A stretch of 64,000 bases of DNA from Haematococcus lacustris (Eukaryota; Chlorophyta; Chlorophyceae; Chlamydomonadales; Haematococcaceae), in contig JASKMD010000031.1 in NCBI GenBank assembly GCA_030144725.1, positions 11,582,862-11,646,861 on the forward strand, given 5' to 3'. Shown here one piece after another: positions 1-10,179 of this stretch. Made by a program: the position numbers and the translations under genes. The notes beneath the pieces are model-generated. The model was not told the DNA's origin and did not search any database. It worked only from the letters and a program-made list of their open reading frames with translations. How positions within the stretch are numbered: the first letter of the stretch is position 1; each line of letters begins with the position of its first letter.

Positions 1-417
1 ATCATGGTGGGGGGGTGGAGTTCTGGGTCAGGCCAGGGTCAGGAGGGGCAGGAGGGGCAGGAGAAGCAGCATGTCTTTTTGGGTTCAGGGTTCAGGGTGC
101 AGGGCTCAGGGGTGCGCCTGGAGTCCTCAGTGACTCCAGGGGCATCAGGCCCCCAGGGTCATAAGGAGGTGGCATTGGGTGGGTGGGTGGGCGGCCTGCA
201 TGCTGCCTGCATGTCCTTGGCCTTTGTCGTCCTGTTGCCCTTGAGGTACGACCCCAACAGCAGCAACACTAGCAACAGCAGCAACAACAACAACAACTGT
301 ACTGAGGTGTGACTAGCTGCACGCCTGGCGTGGTGTGGTGGTTGGGTGTGATTGGGTGGTGGTTGGGATTTTTTGCGTCAGTTGGGTCAGACGTGTGGCT
401 GCGTCACCTGCCCTTGC
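1..417. other. Low-complexity sequence, probably intron of the OGFOD1-like gene
   Basis: This stretch lies downstream of the last recognised exon of the minus-strand dioxygenase gene. It contains G-rich runs, GGTCAGG-type short repeats and an (AAC)n tract near 285-297. I searched the minus strand for the next conserved block of the family (the segment after the second iron-binding His) and did not find a convincing exon. It is probably intron, with the remaining exons left of the window. Confidence 0.4.
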
Positions 418-1795
418 CTGCACTGAGTGGAAGCTGCGGCCAGGCAGCACCGTGAACATGGCCATGGTGTTGAACAGCGGCAGCAGCGCCACTGAGGGGT
501 GGACCGCTGGCTGGTGGGGCTGGCCTGGCACACGCACGCAGGCAGGCAGGCAGGCAGGCAGGTGGGTAGGCGGGTGGGCGGGCAGATTTTTGTTGTAGGG
601 ACACACACATGAGGTCAATATCACACCAGGGTAGGCAGGCCTTTGTCGCAGGGACACATGTAGGGGAGGTCAGGGAGGCGTTATAAGCTCAGGTAAGGGG
701 AGGGGAGGGGAGGGGAGGGGAGGAGGCTAAAGTCTGGGGGGAGGCAGTCCAGGGGGGGCCAGGGGTGACCCTGCTGCTCACCCTGCTGCTCCGGGTACAG
801 CTCCAGGGCGCCGCCATCCTCCTCCCGCCAGCCCTCCGGGTCTGTCATGTAGATGATGTAGGACACCCTGCAGCAGCCGGCCCCTGCAGCCTGCATCACC
901 CTCACACCCTCACACCCACACCCCCACCCACCCTCACACCCTCACACCCACACACCCTCACACCCACATGCCCCGCAACCTCCTACACTCCTGGCTGCAG
1001 GACCCTGGCTGATGTTGGCTGCAGCAGCCGGCCAGCCCCGGCAGCGCTGCACACACAGACCCCAGGCACCCTAGCCTCAGCCAGCTCGCCACCCAGTATT
1101 GACCCAGGCACCCTGGCTGCCAGCAACCAGCGCCGCCACTGGCCTGCTGCTGACGCTGCGTGCGCCACATGTCCCCCTCAGCCTGCTGACGCTGTGCGAC
1201 TGCTGACGCTGTTCACTCCCCCCTCACACTGCCAGGGGGCCTAGGTGGGGGCAGGGCCGCAGCTGCTTCACATGGCCAGGCTGGAGACTCACGGTGAGCC
1301 TCATCACAGGAGGGGGCGGCAGGGGGCGGGGGGCGGGGGGCGGGGGGCAGGGGGCAGGTGCGGGTGCTAGGCAGTGTATGCTCAGCTTGCTGCAGGCAGC
1401 AGTTCCGCTGTGCAGCTTTGCAAGCACCTGTGGGCAGGGCTGTGCTGGTCTGGTCTGGGCCGTGCTGTGCTGAGCTGAGCTGAGCTGGGTGGTGCTGAGC
1501 TGGGTTGTGGTGGGCATGGGTGTGGGCAGCACTGACCTGCGTGTCCCGATGACGTCATCGTGGCACAGCAGGTGGCCCCCCTGGGGGTACACATTGCAGG
1601 AGCAGTCCGTCTTGTCAGCCAGCTCGCCGCACCCAGTGACCTCTCGCACAAACGCCTGCAACACGCGCCACGGGGCAGACCGGCAGGCAGCAGAGGTCCC
1701 ATGTACCATGACTCACACCCCTCAGGGTAGCAGGTGGCATGGGAAAGGGGTAGGAGAAGGGCCAGGGGTAGGGGGTGAGGTCTGTAGCCAGGCTG

Positions 1796-1828
<33 letters not shown>

Positions 1829-2453
1829 CTGCTACCTCCACTGCTGCCACTGCTGCTCTCGCCACAGCACCTGCTGCTGCTCCCTGCTCATGGCTTGCTC
1901 TAGTGCTCTAGTGCTCTAGTGCTCTCTGCCTCACACCCTGAACTCAGCAGAGTACAAGGCGGCCTTCAGGGCCATCAGGGAGGGCAGCTTGGCAGCTGCA
2001 GCAGCATCCAACTTGTCCAGGTTGCCCAGGTCACCTGCAGACACACCCCACATCGCTGCTCTTCCTGGTGGCATGTGCTGACATGTTGCATCTGCAGGAT
2101 CAGCCTGCAGCAGCTGCACTGGGGAGTTGGTACGACGGTATGGCACAGCGTCAATGCTTGCCTGTCTGGAAAACCTTGAACAGGTCAGTCTCCTTGTACG
2201 TCGCTTGGATATTTTCCACAATCTCGTCGCGGACCTTAATCAGCAGCTCCGGAACGCACAGCTCGGGAATCACGCAATGCGGGTATGGCGCCGACTCCTG
2301 GTACTGCTGTCGCAAGCTCGCCCGGGACGAGGAAGAGAGCAGATTGGCGGCGATGACCGCACGCAGCACAGTCGCGTCATCTTCGGGCGTCGGCTTCAGC
2401 CGCTTGCGTTCCGGCAGGAGCCCACCTTCTAACGTTACAGCGCTGTCCGCCAT
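418..2453 (-). CDS. OGFOD1: OGFOD1/Tpa1-like 2-oxoglutarate, Fe(II) prolyl hydroxylase (partial, open to the left)
   Basis: Five minus-strand exons encode the N-terminal catalytic domain of an OGFOD1/Tpa1-type dioxygenase. In yeast and animals this enzyme hydroxylates a prolyl residue of ribosomal protein uS12 and affects translation. Exons are 2453-2162 (ATG at 2453), 2034-1937, 1655-1537, 867-782 and 491-418. Reading phases match at every junction. Diagnostic segments are [85 protein letters not shown] and [25 protein letters not shown] supplies the first His and the Asp of the iron triad, and FHSV supplies the second His. The introns after exons 1 and 5 appear to use GC donors (CAG/GCAAG). 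The C-terminal double-psi half is not visible and should lie left of position 1. An ordinary prolyl 4-hydroxylase is less likely because of the [10 protein letters not shown] context. Confidence 0.85.
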
Positions 2454-3391
2454 TAGAGCTTATGTAAAGAAGCAGGGTCACACGAGGGGCTGCTAAGTCC
2501 TAGGCACACCACACCGGCATCCATGCTCTTCATTTCCCAACTCCATGCAATGTCATGGACTACAGAAACTACAGTAGCACAGAGACGCCTGGAGGAAGGC
2601 TTGTATCGAATAACATGTATCCCCTTCTGAAGTGACAGCCTCCTGAGCTTGCCACCTGCACATGCTCTCGTCCCTGCTGAAGATGCAACGGTAAGCGTCA
2701 TTTCGCTACTGGTCACTGCGAACTCCCTGCTTACCGCAGTACATTTGTAGGTGGGTTGTCACATGAGGCGACCGATGCAGCTTGGGAGGAGTTTCTATGT
2801 GCAAAGCTGGTGAGGGCTGCTTTGTGACGGGTGCTAAGCACATCCCACCCCTTGTGAGGTTGTGTATACCACGGTCATCGCCATCTCTGGCCAAACGACT
2901 GGCCACTGGCCTCATCCGCATGTGCTCGCCGCCAGCTGGTGCTGTGATGGCTGTACAGCAGCTGGGGGCCAGCTGTGGGGCAGCTGTGCGGCAGTTGTCG
3001 GGCACCTGTGGGGCAGCTGTGGGGTGGCGGTGGTCAGGAGCTGCTACGGAGGCTGTAAGGTGGGGTCAGGGTTAGGGTTTACAAGGTGAGGGTTAGGGTC
3101 ATGCCCCTGGAGGCACCGCTGACTTGCAGCCCTCGTGTCCCTCATTAGGGCCTCCATTTGAGCCGGACCAGTAGTGGCCACTAGCGATCACTAGCGGAAA
3201 CACTAGGGACCACTAGTGCCCCGACCCAAATGGTGTTAATGGGCTGTGTGGAGTATACCCAATGCACATGGGCATGGTACATGAGTGCCTACCACCTACA
3301 CTATTGCCTGACCGCGAGGGCTATTGTATAGAGTTGGCATGTCTTGCATGCACTAATGTAAAGCTGATGACAGCTCAAAGGGAGACACATG
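2454..3391. other. Intergenic region upstream of the OGFOD1-like gene
   Basis: This region lies between the divergent start of the dioxygenase gene and the end of Fanzor copy A. It contains imperfect telomere-like words near 3066-3100 (GGGTTAGGGTTT, GAGGGTTAGGG) and an alternating CAGCTGTGGGG/CAGCTGTGCGG tract near 2955-3030. I see no supported gene and no clear TATA box. Confidence 0.5.
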
Positions 3392-4545
3392 CTACTGTGC
3401 CTCAGCAGGCTGCTGCTGCTGCTGGGCCTTGGGTGGCTTGTCTCGCAGTCGCTTGTAGCCCAGGCCTGGGTACTCCTTGCCCTTGGCTGGCAGAGCTGTC
3501 TGCTCTGGCCACCAGCACAGCTCCAGCGGGCGACACCTGCTCTCCCCAATGCGCTGCATGTTCAGCGCTGCATTGCAGTCCCTGTCCAGCCACTTGCCTG
3601 GCTGTGGTGCTGGCTTGGCTTTGGCAGCCTTGCCCTTGGCCTTGCCTGTGCCCTCAGTGGGCTGGGTGGACTCAGCTGCCTGCTCAGCCTTGGTGCGCTT
3701 GCTGCGCTTGGCTGGAGGGGGAGTGCTGGGCCCTGGCTCTGAGGCTCTGGCTGGCTGGCTGGCTGGCTGGCTTCCTTGCTGCTGCATGGGGCCTGTGGGG
3801 GCTTGCGGGGGGCTCACTACCGGACACCATATCAGGCCCCGCACCAGCTGGTCACGCTGCTGGCTCCAGGCTGGACGCAGAAGGCGCGGGTCCACCTGCC
3901 CTGCTGGGGGCTTCCAGTCTGCACGCCTGGTTGGCTGCTCATGGTCCAGCCCCTCCTCACATGGCTGCTTGCCATTCACTACTGAGCTGACCCGGGTGGT
4001 GCGGTGCTCATCCACAAGCACCACCCTGCCCAGCAGCTGGTCTGAGCCCCTGGGCCTGCACACCACCTTGCAGCAGGCCCGCAACACCGCATCAGCACCC
4101 CAACCTCCCCCAGTGCCAATGCTAGCTGCACCAAAGAACACCAGCAGCTGCTTGGCCTGCCCATGGCGCTCCATGGACACCTCCGCCATGTCCTTCTCCA
4201 ACTGCAGCCATGCACACAAGGCACACACATGGTGGCTGACATGGTGGCACCAGGTTAGGCATGGCACAGTCAACTACTCTTTCACTTCATGCCTAACCCA
4301 CCACCTCCCAGTCCCTTACCCTCCCACCCACCCACCCACCCTCACCTGCTTCAAGAACTGCTCCAGCGCCCGGTCCTGGGCTCCGTACAGCCTCAGCCGC
4401 TGCCGTGCCCACTTGGGGTCCAGGTACACCTCCCATACCGCGTCCCAAGTGGCCAGGGTGACGGTGATGTGCTTCAGGTTGGCCACCAGGGAGGTGCCGG
4501 CTGAGCTTCCTGCTGCCAGGTGCTGGATGTGGGGCTTAATCGGTG
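3392..4545 (-). pseudogene. Fanzor/TnpB-like RuvC nuclease, copy A (C-terminal part)
   Basis: Two minus-strand exons, 4545-4346 and 4201-3392, join in frame across a 144-bp GT-AG intron (EQFLKQ then LEKDMAE). The translation shows, in order, PIKPHIQHLAAG, WDAVWEVYLDPKWARQRL, KQLLVFFGAASIG, a region with VVLVDEHRTTR, GLIWCP and KWLDRDCNAALNMQR, then KEYPGLGYKRLRD. The last blocks match the C-terminal layout of Fanzor and TnpB proteins: a glycine-rich RuvC strand, a (V)DE-TS element before the zinc ribbon, and the RDxNAAxN motif holding the final RuvC acidic residue. The first cysteine pair of the ribbon is not present (TTRVSS where TSxxCxxC is usual). No DPG-type first RuvC motif was found upstream. 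The DNA segment at 4460-4550 recurs inverted at 8619-8700. I call it a decayed copy because the N-terminal half is not visible, but unrecognised small exons are possible. Confidence 0.7.
4346..4545 (-). repeat. Segment shared with Fanzor copy B (inverted relative to 8619-8700)
   Basis: The exon starting after a GGCTAG acceptor at 4545 and the plus-strand sequence from 8619 both encode PIKPHIQHLAAGSSAGTSLV and remain alignable for about 90 bp. After that, copy B diverges (ITVTLATWD against FLMTVWLARD). This places the two nuclease copies in opposite orientations about 4 kb apart. Confidence 0.75.
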
Positions 4546-5049
4546 CTAGCCACCGTGTAGAAAGACACAACAGTCTCCATTAGGCAGCCTCGAGGACCAT
4601 GCACGGCAGATGCTCAGGGAAGCAATTAGCACACAGCCCCTCGGTCTCACGTGTCAAGGAAGGCCCTCGACCTCGGCTTCTCGTAAGCCTCTCGCCCTCA
4701 TATATGCAACCAGCAGGTGTCATATGGCCTCCTTGTTTAGGGGAGGCTATCCGGCAGTGTGGGTGCATAGACATGCTAAGCATCGATAGGTGCAAAGGTA
4801 CGAACAGCCAGGCAAGGCACTGACCAGCTGCCCCAGCTGGCTGACTAGCTGCCCTCACTGCCCCCAGCGCTTGGGTGTCACGCCGTCAGCTATTGGCGCT
4901 CCCAGGGCCATGTGGGTGGCACATCCCACCTCTTTTGGAGTATCCCACCCCGATGTAGGGTGACCCCACATCTCTTAACTACCGTACTGATACGCCCTGT
5001 TGGTGATTTCACCAAATCAGATCGTCACCAAATTGTATCACCATTTCTC
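4546..5049. other. Interval with no recognised gene
   Basis: No coding similarity is visible here. It may contain upstream sequence of Fanzor copy A, since it lies 5' of it on the minus strand. I saw no RuvC-I type motif in any frame. Confidence 0.4.
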
Positions 5050-5154
5050 TGGGAGGGGTGGGCTGGGAGGGGTGGGCTAGGAGGGGGTGTGCTTGGGGAG
5101 GGGGCGTGGGGAAGGCCTGGGAGGGGGTGGGCAGGCTCAATGAGGTGGGCTCCT
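5050..5154 (-). repeat. Left-hand piece of dispersed repeat X, split by a TIR element
   Basis: Read on the minus strand, this piece (AGGAGCCCACC..GAGCCTGCCCACCCCC and following CCTCCCAGCCCACC units) matches plus 63402-63490. At 63 kb it directly follows the sequence that here lies beyond 7100. The 1,945-bp TIR element at 5155-7099 therefore separates the two parts of one repeat copy. Confidence 0.8.
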
Positions 5155-5597
5155 GGTCACCCCCGCCATTGGCCCCGCAAATGTGAGACGGTCTGGGGCG
5201 CGAATCTCCGTGTAGCTCGCGACAAAGTTTTGACGCAGTCGGGTGTAACAGGCGTATGCGGCACCCAGCAGCCGCAAAACACTAGCTCAGATCGGCGCCC
5301 GCCCAAACCTGACCTGTGTTTTCCGCTCCTAAAAGACTCACGCACATCATAAGACGATGCTGTCAATATTTCTACGCACGCCGTAAGCCAACGGCTCAAG
5401 TGCAGTACGCCTGCTTGCATGTCAGTGCATGGCGCATATAATTCGTATATATGCGCACAAGTCAGCCAGCTGGCACCCCTTACCTCACTGACGTTGCGGC
5501 ATGACTCTATACAAATACAAGCTGCACCATGACAGCGCTACATCATCACTTGGCAATATGTTGTCGGGATGGCTGGGGATGGCACTGGCTTTCAGTG

Positions 5598-5830
5598 TTA
5601 CATGTGCCGTGGTGCCTCAACCTTCTTCCTCAACTTCAGCAGGCACATGTCACGCAACTCATTCTTTGATTTACTTGAAACCCCTCTGATGTTCTTGTGC
5701 TTGCACCATGCTTTCAATAGGTCCTTGTTCAGTGTATCAAATTGAGGCATATCAGTGGCTGCTCTGGCTGGTGATGGTCGACCTGGGGGTAGCCTCCGGG
5801 CTGTTGTAGAGCACCACATTGCCAACACCT
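5598..5830 (-). CDS. SAP-like segment inside the TIR element
   Basis: After a good acceptor (TTTTGCAG) at 5831, the minus strand is open to a stop at 5598 and encodes about 77 residues starting VLAMWCSTTARR. The C-terminal half, FDTLNKDLLKAWCKHKNIRG followed by VSSKSKNELRDMCLLKL, has the helix-turn-helix spacing and Leu/Lys pattern of SAP/HeH DNA-binding motifs. This assignment rests on pattern only. It is probably the last exon of an element-encoded protein. Confidence 0.4.
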
Positions 5831-6379
5831 GCAAAACAAAAGACACATTACACAGGTTGTAGACCACTTCATTGGCACTTAACACATAGCTTCAACCACA
5901 GCCCTTACTACTTACTTGTGGGCAATGAAGGTGGGAGGTGGTTGCTGTGCCTGCTGGGTGGGGGTTGGAAGAGAGGGTGGGGGTGGGGAGGGTGGCAAGG
6001 GTGGCTGCAGCGGGGGGGAAGGCGGGGAGGAGGGGCATGGAGGCACTTGATCCTGGTGCTGGTCATCCAGCTCGGGGGGCAGGGAGGTGGGAGGGGGCTG
6101 CTGCTCCAGGGTCTGGCCATGTAGTGAGCGTGGCGGGGAGGGGGGAGGAGGTGTGGCTGCCGTGGTGGGGAGGGAGGAGGAGGATGTGGAGGGAGGCAGG
6201 AGGGGGGGAGGGAGGAGGTGGGGTGAGGTGGGGTGGGGAGGGAGGGAGGAGGTGGGGAGGGAGGAGGGGGGAGGGGGATGTGGCTGCCGGGGTGGGGATG
6301 GAGGAGAGGGTTGTTGCTTCTGGTGCACTCTGACGCAATCTCTATGCGCCATGGGGGCAAGCCCTGCACGTTGGCATGC

Positions 6380-6597
6380 AACTAGCACGCTGCTCTTCAG
6401 CACACTAGCGCGGCCAAAGACAACCAGGTAGCGGCCGTGGCACGCATCCTCCCCCACTCGGTGAACCTTCACAAACCCATCCCTATTCTTGGCTGCACAC
6501 GTGAGTCCACAAACAGCACACAGTCTAGCATCGGGCTCATCCCTGGCTGTTGGACTGTTGAGATAAGGGTGGTAGTATGTCGACGGCATCCTGCGCA
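6380..6597 (-). CDS. Cys/His-rich segment inside the TIR element
   Basis: Following an acceptor (ATGCGCAG) at about 6598, the minus strand encodes RMPSTYYHPYLNSP, then a block with LCAVCGLTCA, GFVKVHRVGEDACHGRY and SVLVACQRAGL, before running into a proline/serine-rich low-complexity tail to about 5912. The CxxC-x3-C and downstream His/Cys suggest a small zinc-binding fold. I do not recognise a family. It lies upstream of the SAP-like segment and could belong to the same protein. Confidence 0.35.
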
Positions 6598-6812
6598 TAG
6601 AAACACATAAACACATGTTTGCTCAACATATTGAGGCGTAGCGTCGTTCATAAGAAATAATAAGAGATGAAAGTCGGGCAGGTGACTGTTGTGTGCTACC
6701 TCAAGCTATTCATGCCTGTCATGCGTTACGGAAGTGGAGGTCAGCAGATTTGGTTGCATGGGTTGACATTGTATGCAATACGCACTAACAAACAGCAACC
6801 CGTGCTTACCTG

Positions 6813-6925
6813 GGATGTAATCGCGAGTTGCAAGTCCGACGGCAGCATAGGCTGCTCGGCACGGAAATGCCTCCGGCCACCAATTCATCTCTCCTGTTGC
6901 GACACGCATATAACCAGATGGAGAA
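6813..6925 (-). CDS. Candidate exon inside the TIR element
   Basis: The minus strand reads MRVATGEMNWWPEAFPCRAAY..VGLATRDYIPG and ends at a consensus donor (CCAG/GTAAGC) near 6812. The peptide looks like real protein rather than repeat, but I know of no family. Its phase does not obviously join the frame I prefer for the next exon, so the gene model of this element is unresolved. Confidence 0.3.
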
Positions 6926-7099
6926 TTACATTGCGAAGCTAATCACGTCGTTGAGACAATGCAGTACAATCGACATAAGAGGGCCTAACCTGCTAGCGAC
7001 ACCGTTGTGAGATGTAGAGCCCAACGGTGGAAGAATTACATGTAGCGGATCAAAGACGGTGCCAAAAAGTGAATTGCGGGGCCAATGGCGGGGGTGACC

Positions 7100-7702
7100 T
7101 CCTGCAATGATGGGTGGAGGGGGGGCGGGCATGGTGGGTCGTTGCATGCCGTGGCCTTGAACCTGCCTGGTGAACATGATGTAACTTTGAAGCTGTCAAA
7201 CTGATTGAGGCCAAGGCTATTTGATGTGTGTTTTGTTTCAAGAGATCCGCCAATGGGTCAAGAACAAACATAGTGTGGCCATCTTCGTGTGGGTGCAACG
7301 GGTGCAACACAGTGGAGGACACACTGGAGGGGGGGGGATGTAAACCGGTGATAACTTCGTGTGCGCCGACCTAAATGATGTATTCGGCGAGAAGCGAAGA
7401 TATATTTATGCCTCAGTTACCCCGTCTAGGCGCCCTGCACGCCCGGCAGGCATCGCGTTGGGTGTCGGCCGGACATTCCATTTGTGCACAACCAGCTCAC
7501 TACGCTAGGTAGATGGGGTCTTGCCGCTGTGATTTGTTCGCGGGCACATGTGGCAGTACGCCCGCAAAGACTGCAATGGCTTGCGCTGATGGTCAGGTTA
7601 CGCGGACTAAATCGCAGCTGCCAATGTGACAAACGGTATCGAAAACGGTGCAGTATTGAGAGAGTAATTGCATGCATATTACCAACCCCATGTTCGGGGC
7701 GC
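7100..7702 (-). repeat. Dispersed repeat X, copy 1 (minus orientation)
   Basis: On the minus strand this matches plus 62766-63405 over its whole length, with scattered substitutions and small gaps. It includes the segment coding TMFVLDPLADLLKQ (63 kb: TLFVLDSLAQLLKQ) and the short ORF start MFTRQVQGHGMQRPTMPAPP. Several differences between the copies keep the encoded residues, which suggests that part of the repeat was coding. The homology stops sharply near 7702 and 62766 beside the shared word ACCAACCCCATGTT. Confidence 0.8.
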
Positions 7703-8085
7703 CCGACTGACGTCTGTTCTTCTACAGTCTAATCTTTTCGTCTTGTCGTCATTATAGCCCTGGTTACATGATGTATAACTTATATCCCACACACACTCTG
7801 CGCAGAATGGCAGATTTTAAGTGAACGCTCGCAACATCTGCTGCCAGCTGTTGCCAGAGGAGGGCATCTCCATCTGACCTGAACTCGATTTGTCTCACTA
7901 TGCACAATGTTTTTTAACCAATGCAAAAATAAATACATGTCACGAGGGCCTATGCACCAGCAATTGCGAGCCAACTTGACATGGTGTCATGCTTAACTAA
8001 TGGACCCCTGCTGATGAGACGGGGAAGGTGTAGGGAACCACGGAACGTGTGACCCAAGGGAGTGTCGGCTACTTGCGCTGCATGC
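7703..8085. other. Interval with no recognised gene
   Basis: This is somewhat AT-richer than its surroundings and contains no open frame that resembles protein. I see nothing assignable in it. Confidence 0.4.
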
Positions 8086-8605
8086 CTAGTGGCTAGCATT
8101 GCTTGATGCCTGCAAGCCCACTACCATGTGCCCTTGTGTGAGGGCTGTCCACACCACCCTCTCCCAGTGCTGCTCAACGCTGGACCAAGGCCAGTCAGGC
8201 TTCCACACCACCGTCAGCTGATGGTCCCGCATGCTCCTCATGAGGAAGGGTGGTGGAAGCTGGTGCGGGCTGCAGAGGCCGTCATGAGTGACACACACCA
8301 CAGGGAAGACGAAGTCCATGGCCTGCTCCTCCCAGTCACCTGGTGGTGTGGGCTGGGCGATGAGGTTGAGTAGGTAGAGGCTGCCAACATCTGACATAGG
8401 CTTCAGGGCAAAGTCCCATTCACTGCGGGTGTGTAAGAGGTTCTGCCGCACTGCCTCAGCGCGATGCACCCTTGTGCTCACACTGTTGGGCAGTGGCTTA
8501 GGGCCAGATGTGTGACCAGCTTCGCTTGAGGGACAGCCTGGATCTGTAGCATTTGAGGCTTGTGCGCCATCCTTCTGCCCTCCAACTTGCTCCAAGCTGC
8601 TGGTA
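8086..8605 (-). pseudogene. BG-module, copy 1 (unknown family)
   Basis: The minus-strand frame contains YLLNLIAQP, VVCVTHDG, QLPPPFLMRS, VVWKPDWPWSSVEQHWERVV and VVGLQASSNAS. The same order of blocks recurs at 11058-11987, 18918-19762, 20306-20938 and 36223-36906. I do not recognise the domain: about 110 residues, rich in Trp and Pro, with the core WPWSSVxQHWExVxW. The module abuts Fanzor copy B, which starts on the other strand at 8619, so the two are divergently oriented. The frame ends just after NASH, where other copies continue, so a frameshift is possible. Confidence 0.5.
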
Positions 8606-8618
8606 GGACCTGGGCTAG

Positions 8619-10179
8619 CACCGATTAAGCCCCACATCCAGCACCTGGCAGCAGGAAGCTCAGCCGGCACCTCCCTGGTGGCCAACCTAAAGCACTTCCT
8701 GATGACCGTGTGGCTCGCCAGGGACGAGGTGCCATGCGTTTACCAAGTAGCGATAATGAAGCGATGGTCTGCTCCTTTTTAAAGCTATGGCTACAGCTCA
8801 TGTTGGGGTGGCCAGGGTGTGTCAATGCTGATGCCAATGTAACTGTTGCCAATGTGAGTCGCGAGAGTGATGGTTGCCAATGTAAGTCGCGAAGTACCAT
8901 CTACTACAGAGCGCGATGAAGGGCAAGAAGCGCAAGGGCGCGGATGGGCCCAAACAGCCCAATCCCAAGCAGCCTAAGCCAAAGCCCAAGGACAAGCCTG
9001 ACGACCTCGGCTGGGTAGGCCCCGTCTCGCCACAAGGGAGGTCGCTTAAGGAGAGACTGAAGGAGCGGGCCAAGTCGAGGATCCAGTTCGTCAAGTGCTA
9101 CCTGAAGGGCTTCATTAGGTGGGTTGATTCATCCGCATCCGGGTCCTCCTCCGCCGCCGCATCTGGGTCCTCCTCCGCACCGCATCTGAACTGGGTCCCG
9201 GGACACCTGTACTGGATCCGCAGCCGAACTGGGTCCTCCTCCGGGACACTTGTACTTGAAAGCAATGTATCGAATGATGGCGTGCGTGTGTGTTGCTTTG
9301 CAGGGGCCGTAACAACGTCAAAAACAAGATTGTGGCGCACCTTAGGCTGAGGATGGGCATTCACCACAAGCAGCGCAAGCTTGTGTCCCTAGCGGCCCTG
9401 GTGCTGTTGGCCAAGTGCCTGGTGGGGCCTCCTACCCCAGGCTTCCATCCTGCCCCCCCCCCTCCCTCAGTGCAGCCACCTCCAGCCCAGGGTGCAGCCC
9501 CCCTGAACCCTCTCCCTGGCAGCCTTGCAGCAGGCCCAGCAGCAGGCCCAGCCCAGCCTGCCTGGCAGCCCAAGCTGCAGGAGCGCAGCAGTGGTGGGGG
9601 ACCCGCAAGCAGCTGGTGGTGTTCTTTGGCAACGCAAGCATTGGCACGCGGGGTGGGTGGGGGGCCAAGGCCGTGCTGCAGGCCTGCCGCAAGGTGGTGG
9701 AGAGGGCCAACAGCGGCAGGCCAACCGACAGGGTGCCAGGCAAGGTGGTGACAGTGGATGAGTTCCGCACCAGCAGGGTCAGCTCAATCTTGAACAGCCC
9801 CCAGCCCTGTGAGGAGGAGCTGGACAGCAGCAAGCCCACCAGGCCTGGAGGCTGGAAGCCCCAGCCAGGTCAGGTGCAGGACCGCTTGTTGCGGTCAGCC
9901 TGGAGCAAGCGGTTTGAGGCGCCAGTGCGGGGCCTCATGTGGTGCCCTTACCTGGCCCAGGCAACCCCTGGGAAGCTGGGCAAATGGGTGGACAGGGACT
10001 GCAACGCAGCCCTCAACCTCCAGCGGGCAGGGGAGAGCAAGTGGCGCCCACTGGAGCTGTGCAGGTGGCAACACCGAGGAAGGCTTCCTGCCCAGGGCAA
10101 GGAGTACCCAGCACTGGGCTTCAAGAAGCTGCGAGAGCGAGCACCCAAGGCCCAAGCCCAGCAGCCTGTAGCACAGTAG
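8619..10179 (+). pseudogene. Fanzor/TnpB-like RuvC nuclease, copy B (longest C-terminal region)
   Basis: An open segment from 8619 encodes PIKPHIQHLAAG and so corresponds to the first exon of copy A. A second stretch starts at ATG 8916 (MKGKKRKG, lysine-rich) and can splice 9118 to 9304 in phase, giving GRNNVKNKIVAHLRLRMG. A third, from about 9590 to the TAG at 10179, contains KQLVVFFGNASIGTRGGWG, VVTVDEFRTSR, GLMWCP, KWVDRDCNAALNLQR and KEYPALGFKKLRE. The RDxNAAxN motif with the last RuvC acidic residue is intact. The first ribbon cysteines are replaced (TSRVSS). If donors near 9418 and acceptors near 9590 are used, 8916-10179 can be read as one roughly 300-residue protein. No N-terminal RuvC-I block was seen. 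Confidence 0.65.

Larger units (their letters stand above)
5155..7099. mobile_element. TIR transposon, 1,945 bp, 4-bp target duplication TCCT
   Basis: The ends are perfect 26-bp inverted repeats, 5155-5180 (starting GGTCACCCCCGCCATTGGC) and 7074-7099 (ending with its complement). They are flanked by TCCT at 5151-5154 and 7100-7103. The uninterrupted version of the target, with a single AGGA/TCCT, is at 63402-63405, so insertion is shown directly. Two other elements with closely related ends are at 28469-29472 and 29954-30561. The interior carries intron-separated open segments on the minus strand but no transposase I can recognise. The element is therefore non-autonomous, encodes an unfamiliar transposase, or has captured host exons. 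The superfamily cannot be assigned from a 4-bp duplication alone. Confidence 0.9.

Noticed and set aside
5908..6616. Proline/serine-rich long minus-strand frames in the TIR element
   Set aside because: The region around 5930-6300 is G-rich low complexity; only the Cys-rich start has protein-like character, so only that was kept.
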